Assembly (NCBI GenBank): GCA_035765895.1
Contig: DASTWL010000064.1
Location: 1 to 58,762 of the forward strand
Length of the DNA stretch: 58,762 nucleotides
Direction of reading: 5' to 3'
Source of the DNA: Verrucomicrobiia bacterium
GTDB lineage: Bacteria > Verrucomicrobiota > Verrucomicrobiia > Limisphaerales > DSYF01
The translations under genes were made by a program, and so were the position numbers. The notes beneath the pieces are model-generated. The model saw only the letters and a list, made by a program, of their open reading frames with translations, did no database searches and was not told where the DNA came from. Below, piece after piece: positions 49,046-57,574 of this stretch (within the stretch, counting starts at the first letter, position 1; the number at the start of each line of letters is the position of its first letter).

Positions 49046-50194
49046 ATGAAGAACGTCGTCCTGCTCGGCTCGACCGGCTCCATCGGCACCTCGACCCTCA
49101 AAGTGGCCGGGGACTTGCCCGACAAAATCCGCCTCGTCGGCCTGGCGGCGGGCAACAATTCCGAGTTGCTGCTCGATCAAACGCGCAAATTTCAGCCGGC
49201 GGCCATTTCCATCAGTGACCCGTCCAAGGTGAAGGAACTCAGCGACACCCTCGGCACGGCCGTGGAAGTTTATTCCGGCGATGACGGTCTGCTGAAGCTG
49301 GCCACCATGCCCGGGGCGGACATCGTGTTGATTGCCATCGTGGGCACGGCGGGTTTGCAGCCGGCCTTGGCGGCGATCCGCGCGGGCAAGGACATCGCCA
49401 TTGCCTCGAAGGAGATCCTTGTCATGGCCGGTGAGATCGTGATGCGCGAGGCGCGCAAGGCCGGCGTGCGCGTGCTGGCCGTGGACAGCGAACACTCCGC
49501 CATTTTTCAATGCCTCGACGGCAAACCGCCGGGATCGGTGCGCAAGCTCTGGCTGACCGCGAGCGGCGGCCCGTTCCGCAGCAAGGCCGACTGGCCCAAG
49601 GAACGTTTTGGCGAGATCACCGTCGAGCGCGCGCTCAAGCATCCTTCGTGGGTGATGGGCCGCAAGATTACGATTGATTCCGCCACGCTCTTCAACAAGG
49701 GCCTCGAGATGATCGAGGCGCGCTGGCTGTTTGACATCGAGATGGCGCGCGTCGGGGTGGTGGTGCACCCGCAGAGCATCGTGCATTCCATGGTGGAGTT
49801 TGTGGACGGCTCACTCATCGCGCAGCTCTCCACGCCCGACATGTGCCTGCCGATTCAATACGCGCTGACGTATCCCGAACGGGTTGTCAGCGACCGTGTG
49901 CAAACCAATTTCCCGCGCATTGGTTCGTTGACCTTCGAGGAGCCCGATGTGGAGCGCTTTCCGTCCATCGAACTCGCGCGTCGTGCGGGCGAAACCTGCG
50001 GCACCATGCCCGCCGTGTTCAACGCGGCGAACGAAGTCGCCGTGGACGCGTTTGTGAACGGCAAAATAAACTTTCCGCAAATCACCGAAACCGTGCGTTG
50101 CACGATGGACGCCCACCGCGTCACCGAGCATCCGACACTGGAGGAGATTCTGGCGGCGGATGCCTGGGCGCGGCGGGCAGCGGTTTCAGTCTGA
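49046..50194 (+). CDS. dxr: 1-deoxy-D-xylulose 5-phosphate reductoisomerase
   Basis: Second step of the MEP isoprenoid pathway. VVLLGSTGSIGTSTLKV is the NADPH loop; VDSEHSAIFQCL, LTASGGPF and HPSWVMGRKITIDSATL carry the metal- and substrate-binding residues. The C-terminal helical domain contains PAVFNAANEVAVDAFV. 382 residues, normal. Adjacent to cdsA, as in the common uppS-cdsA-dxr cluster, though the usual rseP does not follow. Confidence 0.97.
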   Translation: MKNVVLLGSTGSIGTSTLKVAGDLPDKIRLVGLAAGNNSELLLDQTRKFQPAAISISDPSKVKELSDTLGTAVEVYSGDDGLLKLATMPGADIVLIAIVGTAGLQPALAAIRAGKDIAIASKEILVMAGEIVMREARKAGVRVLAVDSEHSAIFQCLDGKPPGSVRKLWLTASGGPFRSKADWPKERFGEITVERALKHPSWVMGRKITIDSATLFNKGLEMIEARWLFDIEMARVGVVVHPQSIVHSMVEFVDGSLIAQLSTPDMCLPIQYALTYPERVVSDRVQTNFPRIGSLTFEEPDVERFPSIELARRAGETCGTMPAVFNAANEVAVDAFVNGKINFPQITETVRCTMDAHRVTEHPTLEEILAADAWARRAAVSV

Positions 50195-50238
50195 AGCCGC
50201 GAGGGAGAGTGTTTGGGCCGCGACGGGACGAAGGCTGA

Positions 50239-51174
50239 TCAGGAGGGTTTGGCCAGCTTCTCCAGCGTCGTGCCTTCGCGCAATTGGAGCACGGCATTCA
50301 GCTTCGGGACGTATAATTGCGTTTCGCTGGGCAGCTTCGCGGCGATGGCGTCGAAGGTCTTTTCTTTTGCCTGCCTGAGTTTGTCCTGAACCCGCCCGGC
50401 GCCGGCGTTGTAGGCGGCGACCGCCAGGGGCCAGTCGTGAAACTGGTCATACAACGTCCGCAAATGGCGCGCGGCAGCATCGGCGGATTTTTCCGGATTT
50501 TTGCGTTCGTCCAACGGCCAGGTTGTCAGGCCAAGCGATTTGGCCGTTTGCGGCATGAGCTGGTAAAGTCCGACGGCCCCCGCAGGACTGCGCGCCTTCG
50601 GGTTGAAATCCGATTCCACCTCGGCGAGCCAGAACAATTGCGGCGGCAGCCCGTGCCGGGCAAAAATGCGTTTCAGAGCGGGTTCAAATTTTTGGGCGCC
50701 AGCCGGACGGGAACGATTCTTGAGCAGTTTGGACCAGGTGCTGGTTTCCAAAGCGGCCGAGGGAGCCGGTTTGCGGGGCGCGGGATTTTCCGGTTCCTGG
50801 CGCGGTGCGGGGATGGCTCGGTCCATCTGTCCCGCCGCATCGAAGTAATCGAGTCGTGGGCGGAGCCAGTCAGCGTAGGGCTGCGTGTCCGGATTCGCTT
50901 CGAGCAGGCGCAGGCCTGTTTGCGCGGCGTCCTTCAAGGCGGCGAGGTCGAGCACGTAATCCTGGTCAAATTCGGCCTGCAACTGTTTCAGCACGGCGCG
51001 CACTTTTTCCTGGTCCAACGTGCCGAGTTGGGCCGGCACGTCATCATCCACGTTTTCTTCGAGGAATTGCTGACCCATGTCGAACAGGTCATCCGCCGAA
51101 AGCGTGTCGTTGCTTTGGGCGAAGACAGCCAGCGGCGCAGCGGCGAACAGCAGGATGGCCCGGCGACGATTCAT
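50239..51174 (-). CDS. Lytic transglycosylase, SLT domain
   Basis: 311 residues from ATG 51174, which gives the signal peptide RRRAILLFAAAPLAVFAQ. The middle is helical and Pro-rich. The SLT domain starts about residue 165: FWLAEVESDFNPKARSPAGAVGLYQLM contains the catalytic Glu187 (words: AEVESDFNPKA, AGAVGLYQLMP), and AVAAYNAGAGRVQ is the second signature. It would cleave peptidoglycan in the periplasm. Divergent from the GH15 gene with 199 bp between starts. Confidence 0.92.
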   Translation of the reverse strand: MNRRRAILLFAAAPLAVFAQSNDTLSADDLFDMGQQFLEENVDDDVPAQLGTLDQEKVRAVLKQLQAEFDQDYVLDLAALKDAAQTGLRLLEANPDTQPYADWLRPRLDYFDAAGQMDRAIPAPRQEPENPAPRKPAPSAALETSTWSKLLKNRSRPAGAQKFEPALKRIFARHGLPPQLFWLAEVESDFNPKARSPAGAVGLYQLMPQTAKSLGLTTWPLDERKNPEKSADAAARHLRTLYDQFHDWPLAVAAYNAGAGRVQDKLRQAKEKTFDAIAAKLPSETQLYVPKLNAVLQLREGTTLEKLAKPS

Positions 51175-51373
51175 GACGGCAACGTTGCGCAGCGCGCCGG
51201 GGCTGGCAACCCGTAAAAGTGACGGTGCCGCGCCTTGGTGGGCACCGCGGCCAGAAGCGGGTGGCAAATCACCGCGCCTGTAGCATAGTGCAGGGGGCTT
51301 TCCGTGGCGGTCTGATGAACGCACGTCAACGGGCGGATGTCCAAACCGGGCGACGTATTGCCGAGAATACATC

Positions 51374-53173
51374 ATGAACTACCAACCCATTGAGAATTAC
51401 GGCGTGATTGGCGATCTGCACAGTGCCGCCCTGGTCGGGCGCGACGGCTCCATCGATTTCATGTCGTTTCCGCGGTTCAATTCCCCGACCATTTTTGCCG
51501 CGCTCCTCGATCACGCGCGGGGCGGACGCTTCAAATTGAGTCCGCAGATGGGCGAAGTGCGCAACAAGCAGCTCTATCTGCCGGATTCAAACATGTTGCT
51601 GACGCGCTTTCTGGGCGTGGACGGCGTGGCAGAGGTCTCGGATTTCATGCCCATCACGGACATGGGCCACGCCCACAATCTGGTGCGGCGCGCGAAGGCG
51701 GTGAAAGGCGAGGTGCACTTCCGCATGCTCATGGCACCGCGGTTTGACTACGGCCGGGCCGAGCATCGCGTGGAAAAGAAGGACGGTGAGGTGCTGTTCG
51801 TTTCGCGAGGCCGGGACGGCACCGCCCTGCGTTTGCGGTCCGAGGTGCCGGTAAAAATCGTCAACGGCGATGCCGTGGCGGAATTCAAGTTGCGGGCGGG
51901 CGAAACAGCGGCGTTTGTTTTGGAGGAGGCGGTGGCCGGTGCCGCGTCGCCGTCGTCGGTGCCGCGTTACGTGGAAGATTCGTTCAAGCAGACCCTCAAC
52001 TTTTGGCGGAGCTGGCTGGCGCGTTCCCAATACCGCGGCCGCTGGCGTGAGGTCGTTGACCGCTCCGCGCTGACATTGAAGCTCCTCACGTCGGCGCCCA
52101 ACGGATCAATTGTCGCCGCGCCCACGTTCGGTTTGCCGGAGGAGCTGGGGGGCGTGCGCAACTGGGATTATCGCTACACGTGGATACGGGATGCATCCTT
52201 CACGATCTACGCGTTGATGCGGCTGGGTTATACGTCCGAAGCCGCGGCGTTCATGCGATGGATTGAAGCGCGCTGCAACGAACTGAAACCGGACGGGTCG
52301 TTGCAGTTGATGTATGGCATCGACGGCGGACACGATCTGACGGAGCAGGAGCTGACCCACTTCGAAGGCTATCACAAATCGGCGCCCGTGCGCATCGGCA
52401 ACGGCGCCTGCGGCCAGTTGCAGCTCGACATTTACGGCGAGCTGATGGATTCGGTCTATCTCTACAACAAATATGGCGAGCCCATTTCCTACGATTTTTG
52501 GGAGAATCTGGTCCGGCTGATCGACTGGGTTTGTGACCATTGGGAGCAGCCGGACGAGGGCATCTGGGAAGTGCGCGGCGGGCGGCAGGAATTTTTGTAT
52601 TCCCGCATCATGTGCTGGGTGGCCGTGGACCGCGGCATCCGGCTGGCGACCAAGCGCTCCTTTCCCGCCCCGTTGCCGCGCTGGTGTGCGGTGCGCGACC
52701 GCATTTACCAGGACGTTTACGCGCATTTCTGGGATCGTGAACTGCAGGCTTTCGTGCAGCACAAGGGCTCCAAGTGTCTGGACGCTTCTTGTTTGCTGAT
52801 GCCGCTGGTCAAGTTCATCAGCGCCAGCGACCCGCGCTGGATCAAGACCATGAAGGCGATCGAGGAGACGTTGGTGGAGGATTCACTCGTGTATCGCTAT
52901 GACACCCGCAACGGCGGCGACGGGCTGTCGGGCGGCGAAGGCACCTTCAGCATGTGCTCCTTCTGGTATGTGGAATGCCTCGCCCGGTCTGGCGATCTGG
53001 AAAAGGCGCGTTTCTGTTTCGAGAAGACGCTGGGCTACGCCAATCACCTGGGACTCTTCGCCGAGGAAATCGGACCGCTGGGCACGCAGCTGGGCAATTT
53101 CCCCCAGGCCTTCACGCATCTTGCTCTCATCAGCGCCGCCCACGAGCTTGAGCGGCGTCTGGAGAAGGGCTGA
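51374..53173 (+). CDS. GH15 family glucoamylase/trehalase-like enzyme
   Basis: 599 residues. The N-terminal part (to about residue 230) is the beta-sandwich domain that starts YGVIGDLHSAALVGRDGSID. The (alpha/alpha)6 barrel follows with NWDYRYTWIRDASFTIYALMRLGY (words: NWDYRYTWIRDASF), WEQPDEGIWEVRGG with the acid Glu (about residue 395-400) and GLFAEEIGP with the base Glu (about 562). No signal peptide. Members hydrolyse maltodextrin or trehalose; specificity cannot be decided from sequence. It converges on the PTS operon. Confidence 0.93.
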   Translation: MNYQPIENYGVIGDLHSAALVGRDGSIDFMSFPRFNSPTIFAALLDHARGGRFKLSPQMGEVRNKQLYLPDSNMLLTRFLGVDGVAEVSDFMPITDMGHAHNLVRRAKAVKGEVHFRMLMAPRFDYGRAEHRVEKKDGEVLFVSRGRDGTALRLRSEVPVKIVNGDAVAEFKLRAGETAAFVLEEAVAGAASPSSVPRYVEDSFKQTLNFWRSWLARSQYRGRWREVVDRSALTLKLLTSAPNGSIVAAPTFGLPEELGGVRNWDYRYTWIRDASFTIYALMRLGYTSEAAAFMRWIEARCNELKPDGSLQLMYGIDGGHDLTEQELTHFEGYHKSAPVRIGNGACGQLQLDIYGELMDSVYLYNKYGEPISYDFWENLVRLIDWVCDHWEQPDEGIWEVRGGRQEFLYSRIMCWVAVDRGIRLATKRSFPAPLPRWCAVRDRIYQDVYAHFWDRELQAFVQHKGSKCLDASCLLMPLVKFISASDPRWIKTMKAIEETLVEDSLVYRYDTRNGGDGLSGGEGTFSMCSFWYVECLARSGDLEKARFCFEKTLGYANHLGLFAEEIGPLGTQLGNFPQAFTHLALISAAHELERRLEKG

Positions 53174-53220
53174 GGAAGTTTGCCGGCCGCCGGGGCGGGA
53201 CCGGCCGCCATGCACGGGGC

Positions 53221-55743
53221 TCAGGCTTCCAGGTTCGACCGGAGGAAGGCGCAGAGCGCGCCGGGCTCATTGGCCTGGACGAGCTCGGCACGGAATCCCT
53301 CATCCATCACTTTGCGGGCCAGGCGTGAGAGAATCTTCATGTGCGCGTTCGCCTGTTCCTCCTCCCGGATGGCCATCAGAATGATGAAATTTACCGGCTG
53401 ATGATCAAGGGAGCCCCAGTCCACGGGCGTGCGGAGTTTGAGAATCACCAAGGAGCTCTTGAGCACAGCGTCGGATTTGCAATGCGGAATCGCAAACCCG
53501 TGACCGAATCCGGTCGAATAGGCGGCTTCGCGCTGCCAAATGGCCTGCTCCAGCAGATTGGGGTGCTCGCTGCGGCCCACGACATAGAGCTGGTTGACGG
53601 CGTGTTCAATCGCGTCCTCCTTCGTAGCGCAGTCGGCGTCCAGCAGCACCAGTTCCGGCGCGATCAACGGGGCCAGCCGGCGGGTGGCGTGTTGTTCGGT
53701 CAACGCCATGACTTCGTCGGCGGTTTCGCGGTTCAACGCCTCGGCCGCCAGTTCCCGGCAGGCCGCGGCGGGCCACGAGGCCAGTTCCGCCTTCAACGCC
53801 ATGACCGCCGTGGTGGCGACGCTGATTTCGTCCACACCGAAGCCGACGAGCAACGGCATGCATGGCGCCTGCGCCCCCATCTCTCCGCAGATGCCAACCC
53901 ATTTGCCCGCCGCGTGCACGTCGTCCACGATTTTTTTGAGCAGCCGGAGAAAGGCGGGTTGCAGCCGGTTTTGCAGGCGGGTGAGGCGCGGATTGGCGCG
54001 GTCGGCTGCGGCAAAATACTGGAGCAGGTCATTCGAGCCGATGCTGAAGAAATCCAGTTCCTGGCAGAGCTTGTCCAGCAGGAAGGCGGCGGCGGGCACT
54101 TCAATCATCGCACCAACGGGCATGCGCGGATTGAAGGCGATGCCCTGGCTGGCGCAACGCGCCTGTTCCTCCTGAATGATCCGCCGCACCCAGCGCACTT
54201 CGTCCATGCTGGTCACCATCGGGATCATGACCTTGAGCGTGCCGTGCGCCGAGGCCCGCACCAGCGCGCGGATTTGCGTGCGGAAAAGGGATTCAAATTC
54301 CGGGTAGATGCGAACAGCGCGATAGCCGAGGAACGGGTTTTCCTCGGAGGGCAGCTTCAGGTAGGGCAGGGGCTTGTCGCCGCCGATGTCCACCGTGCGA
54401 ATGATGACGGGCCGGTCGCCGGCTTCGCGCAGGATGGATTGATACTCCTCAAACTGCTCGGCTTCGTCCGGCGGCATGTCCCGGTCGAGAAACAAAATCT
54501 CGGTGCGCAGCAACCCGATGCCCTCCGCGCCTTCGGCAAAAACCGCGGCGGCTTCTTCAGCGGTGGCAACGTTGCCGGCCACTTCCACGTGGTGGCCATC
54601 CGACGTCATGCCGGGTTGATGAATGAAACGGCGTTGATAGCCGCGGCGGGCGGCCAGCCTTTTTTGTTCCTTGCCGTAATACTTGCGGATGGATTCGGTG
54701 AGGTCAGTGACCAGCAGTCCGGCGTCACCATCCAGGATGGCCTCCCGGCCGTGGAGCCGGGCCGAGGCCAGTTCGGGAATGCCGGTGAGCGTGGGAATGC
54801 CAAACGAGCGCGCCAGAATGACGGTATGCGACGTGGTGCCCGCGTGGCCGAGGACGAGGCCCTTGAGCCGCGAACGATCCAGGCGCAGGAACTGTCCTGG
54901 CGTCAGCGTCTCGGCGACAACAATGGCGGTCTCGGGCAGCTTCACCTCCGCCGCCCCGGCCTGTTTGCCGTGGATCTGGCGCAACAACTGGGAACACACA
55001 TCCCGCACGTCAAGGGCGCGTTCGCGCAGCAGCAGACTGTCCGAGGCGGCGAGAATGCTGGTGAAATGCGCCTCGGCATCGGCAATGGCGCCTGCGGCGG
55101 TCCGCCCGGGCTGCCGCAGTGATTCGTGGAGCTTGGCGCGAAATTCCGGATCGCGCGCCACGGAGCGGTGCGCCTTCAACAGGTCGCGTTCGAGTTGCGA
55201 CGTGTGCCGCGTCATCCGTTCCTCGTAATGATCCACCAACGAAGTCAGGGCGGCATCCACGGTGCGGATTTCCGCGGCCAAATCCACGTCGCCGGTCAGA
55301 GGAATGGAGGCGGGCACCTGCAGGCCGCAGATCTGCACGACCTCCCCCTGGCCGATGCCGCTGACAACCGGCAGGCCGTGGCGGACCGTGGCGCTCGTCT
55401 CGCGCAGCACGGGCGGAAGCGGTGATTTGCCGTTGCTGCTGCGCGCCGGGGCGGGCGGCAGGGCATCGTCGCAGTGCGGGAATTCGCGGGTCAGAAATCC
55501 GGAGAGCACGGCCATGGCCTCGGCTTCATCGGGGCCGCTGATTTTCATCAGACAGGGGTCGTTCTTGCGGATGTCCGCGCCGACGATGGCGAGGACGCTT
55601 TTGCCATTGGCCGCCCGGCCGGTGCGGGAGTTGGTGAGGACCACCTCCGCCCCAAAAGCACGCGCGATTTCCTCGAAGGCGCTGGCCGGTCGGGCATGCA
55701 CCCCGTTGGGCAGGGGACAAACGAAGTTGAATTCGAGCGACAT
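53221..55743 (-). CDS. Multiphosphoryl transfer protein: HPr, enzyme I and EIIA(fructose) fused
   Basis: 840 residues combining all soluble PTS components. HPr is residues 1-90 with NGVHARPAS (His16) and the regulatory Ser region GKSVLAIV. Enzyme I is about residues 120-690: LGHAGTTSHTVILARSFGIP carries His306, with GGDKPLPYL, EVPAAAFLLDKL and GICGEMGAQ downstream. EIIA of the fructose/mannitol family is about 695-840 with GFAIPHCKSDAV (His754). The order HPr-EI-EIIA differs from E. coli FruB (EIIA-M-HPr). It passes phosphate to the EIIB gene at its 5' side, 15 bp away. Confidence 0.95.
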   Translation of the reverse strand: MSLEFNFVCPLPNGVHARPASAFEEIARAFGAEVVLTNSRTGRAANGKSVLAIVGADIRKNDPCLMKISGPDEAEAMAVLSGFLTREFPHCDDALPPAPARSSNGKSPLPPVLRETSATVRHGLPVVSGIGQGEVVQICGLQVPASIPLTGDVDLAAEIRTVDAALTSLVDHYEERMTRHTSQLERDLLKAHRSVARDPEFRAKLHESLRQPGRTAAGAIADAEAHFTSILAASDSLLLRERALDVRDVCSQLLRQIHGKQAGAAEVKLPETAIVVAETLTPGQFLRLDRSRLKGLVLGHAGTTSHTVILARSFGIPTLTGIPELASARLHGREAILDGDAGLLVTDLTESIRKYYGKEQKRLAARRGYQRRFIHQPGMTSDGHHVEVAGNVATAEEAAAVFAEGAEGIGLLRTEILFLDRDMPPDEAEQFEEYQSILREAGDRPVIIRTVDIGGDKPLPYLKLPSEENPFLGYRAVRIYPEFESLFRTQIRALVRASAHGTLKVMIPMVTSMDEVRWVRRIIQEEQARCASQGIAFNPRMPVGAMIEVPAAAFLLDKLCQELDFFSIGSNDLLQYFAAADRANPRLTRLQNRLQPAFLRLLKKIVDDVHAAGKWVGICGEMGAQAPCMPLLVGFGVDEISVATTAVMALKAELASWPAAACRELAAEALNRETADEVMALTEQHATRRLAPLIAPELVLLDADCATKEDAIEHAVNQLYVVGRSEHPNLLEQAIWQREAAYSTGFGHGFAIPHCKSDAVLKSSLVILKLRTPVDWGSLDHQPVNFIILMAIREEEQANAHMKILSRLARKVMDEGFRAELVQANEPGALCAFLRSNLEA

Positions 55744-55758
55744 TCCTTGGCGGTGGCC

Positions 55759-56061
55759 TCAACTGGTCGTGCACTGGGCGAGGATGCCTTCGGGATTTTT
55801 CAAGGCTTCCTGGACCGGCACCTGAATTTTCCGGATGTTCGCAAAGCGTTCGGGCTGCTCCAGCGCGATGTCTGTGGCCAGGATGGCGACGGCGGCGGCG
55901 TCAATTTCGGGCTGGGTCAGTTCGTTTTCGATGCCCATGGCGCCCTGGGTTTCGACCTTGATGGTATGGCCCATTTTTTTGGCGGTTTTTTCGAGTTTTT
56001 CGGCCGCCATGTAAGTGTGGGCGATGCCGGTGGGGCAGGCGGTTACGGCTACGATTTTCAT
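55759..56061 (-). CDS. PTS fructose-type EIIB component
   Basis: 100 residues. KIVAVTACPTGIAHTYMAAEKLE contains the phosphocysteine Cys9 in ACPTGIAHT. NELTQPEIDAAAVAILATDIALE follows. It is a stand-alone EIIB, not fused to EIIC. ATG 56061 overlaps the EIIC stop as ATGA, and the HPr-EI-EIIA gene follows after 15 bp, so EIIC-EIIB-multiphosphoryl protein is one operon. Confidence 0.94.
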   Translation of the reverse strand: MKIVAVTACPTGIAHTYMAAEKLEKTAKKMGHTIKVETQGAMGIENELTQPEIDAAAVAILATDIALEQPERFANIRKIQVPVQEALKNPEGILAQCTTS

Positions 56062-57143
56062 GATGCTGCGGATGCCGGCCCCAAGGCCGGCTTTTCGGTT
56101 AGTTTCTTCAATGTGTTGATGGTTATGGCCGTGGTGGCCGCGCCGGCGAGAATGGCCAGCACGTAAACCATGCGGTTGTCCACGACCGGCAAAACAATGG
56201 GGCCGCCATGCGGTGCATGATCGCCCACGCCGCCCAGCATGGCGACGACGGCGGCGACCATCGAGCCAAACATGATCGAAGGGATGACCCGCACGGGATC
56301 CGCGGCGGCAAACGGGATGGCGCCCTCCGTGATGCCAATCATGCCCATGCCCAGGGCAGCCAGCCCGGCTTCGCGCTGCTCCTCGCCCCATCGTTTGCGG
56401 CCGAGCAGGGTGGCGAGGCCCAGGCCCAGGGGAGGCGTGCAAATGGCGGCCGCGCACGCGCCCATGATGGCGAAATTATTCTGCTGGATCATGGCCACCC
56501 CAAAGAAAAATGCGGTCTTGTTGACCGGCCCGCCCATGTCGAAGGCGATCATCGCTCCCAGCACCATGGCCAGAATCACCTGCGAACCGCTCTGCATGTT
56601 TTCCAAGCCTTGGTTGAGGGTGATCATCAGTTTTGCCATGGGCAGATTCAGCGCGAGCATCAGCATGCCGACCGGCAAGGCAGATATAATTGGAATGACA
56701 ATAATCGGCATGATCGGCTTGAGCATTTTCGGCGTAGGCAGCTTCTTCAGCCAATTGACGATGTGGCCGGCGATCAGGCCGATGATCAGCGCTCCCAAAA
56801 AACCAGCGCTGACCGTTTTGCCGTCGATCGTTTGATTGGTGCCGGCGATCAAGCCGCCCACAAAACCAGGAACCAGCCCCGGTTTGCCGGCCATGCCGAA
56901 GGCGATGAATCCGCCCAGCACGGCGGGAAACAATTTGAAGGCCGTGACCCCGATGGTGAACATGTCCTGCACAAACCAGGGGCCCTGCGTCGGGTCCGGC
57001 CCACCATGTGCATCCAACAAATGGAAATGAAAAGCATAGGCCAGCGAAACGGCGATAAGAATTCCCCCGCAAGCAATCAGCGGAATGACGTGGGAAACGC
57101 CGGTCAACAGGTATTGCTTGTGTTTCTCCAGTATGGCCTTCAT
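56058..57143 (-). CDS. PTS fructose-type EIIC permease
   Basis: About 361 residues, strongly hydrophobic with eight or more membrane segments. LLTGVSHVIPLIACGGILIAVSLA is the usual first helix, FDMGGPVNKTAFFFGVAMIQ and GMIGITEGAIPFAAADPVRVI (words: DMGGPVNKTAFFFG, GITEGAIPFAAADP) are the sugar-pathway signatures of the fructose family. ATG 57143 was chosen; GTG 57173 adds ten residues. The sugar may be fructose or a relative such as mannitol. Confidence 0.92.
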   Translation of the reverse strand: MKAILEKHKQYLLTGVSHVIPLIACGGILIAVSLAYAFHFHLLDAHGGPDPTQGPWFVQDMFTIGVTAFKLFPAVLGGFIAFGMAGKPGLVPGFVGGLIAGTNQTIDGKTVSAGFLGALIIGLIAGHIVNWLKKLPTPKMLKPIMPIIVIPIISALPVGMLMLALNLPMAKLMITLNQGLENMQSGSQVILAMVLGAMIAFDMGGPVNKTAFFFGVAMIQQNNFAIMGACAAAICTPPLGLGLATLLGRKRWGEEQREAGLAALGMGMIGITEGAIPFAAADPVRVIPSIMFGSMVAAVVAMLGGVGDHAPHGGPIVLPVVDNRMVYVLAILAGAATTAITINTLKKLTEKPALGPASAAS

Positions 57144-57574
57144 GAGACGGAACGACCCGTTGATGATCTGCACATTGGTCAGCTTACCGGGGCATGTTCC
57201 GGACCGGCGCGAGGGGCAGCAAGAGGAAATATGTAGCTTTTCTAGTATTATTGTAACTATTTTCAGCTAATCGCTTTCGTTAATCACCAGCCCTGAACAT
57301 CTCTCGTGGTTCGGCGCGGAAACGCTGTCCGGATGAACCGTCTTCCGGTGGTCCGAAGTGCGCCGGGCGCAGGCTACAATTTTACCATAAAGGTCACAAA
57401 TTTACGGTTGGGCGGCGCCGCAGTTTGTAGTTACCTGAGCGCCGCACACCCCTGATCAGACGAATCTTGGGAAAACCGGTCGGAACCCGGGGACATTGCG
57501 GCCGTCAACCGGCGGTTCGCGGTGCGGTTCGGGGAATTTGGTCTCAAACAAACCAGCACGTTCAATCCAATCGT
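57144..57574. other. Divergent control region between the PTS operon and the sugar symporter gene
   Basis: 431 bp without a gene. It contains an AT-rich block around 57230-57290 that includes TACAAT on the minus strand (a possible -10 for the PTS operon). An inverted repeat at 57384-57408 (accataaa / tttacggt, seven of eight pairs, 9-nt spacer) lies on the symporter side. The stretch taatcgctttcgtta near 57270 is loosely like a LacI-family site. No regulator gene is present in the window. Confidence 0.45.
57384..57408. promoter_or_regulatory. Imperfect dyad, possible operator upstream of the sugar symporter
   Basis: The half-sites accataaa (57384-57391) and tttacggt (57401-57408) pair at seven of eight positions around a 9-nt spacer. 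Located 167 bp before the symporter ATG. Recognition by any particular regulator is not established. Confidence 0.35.
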
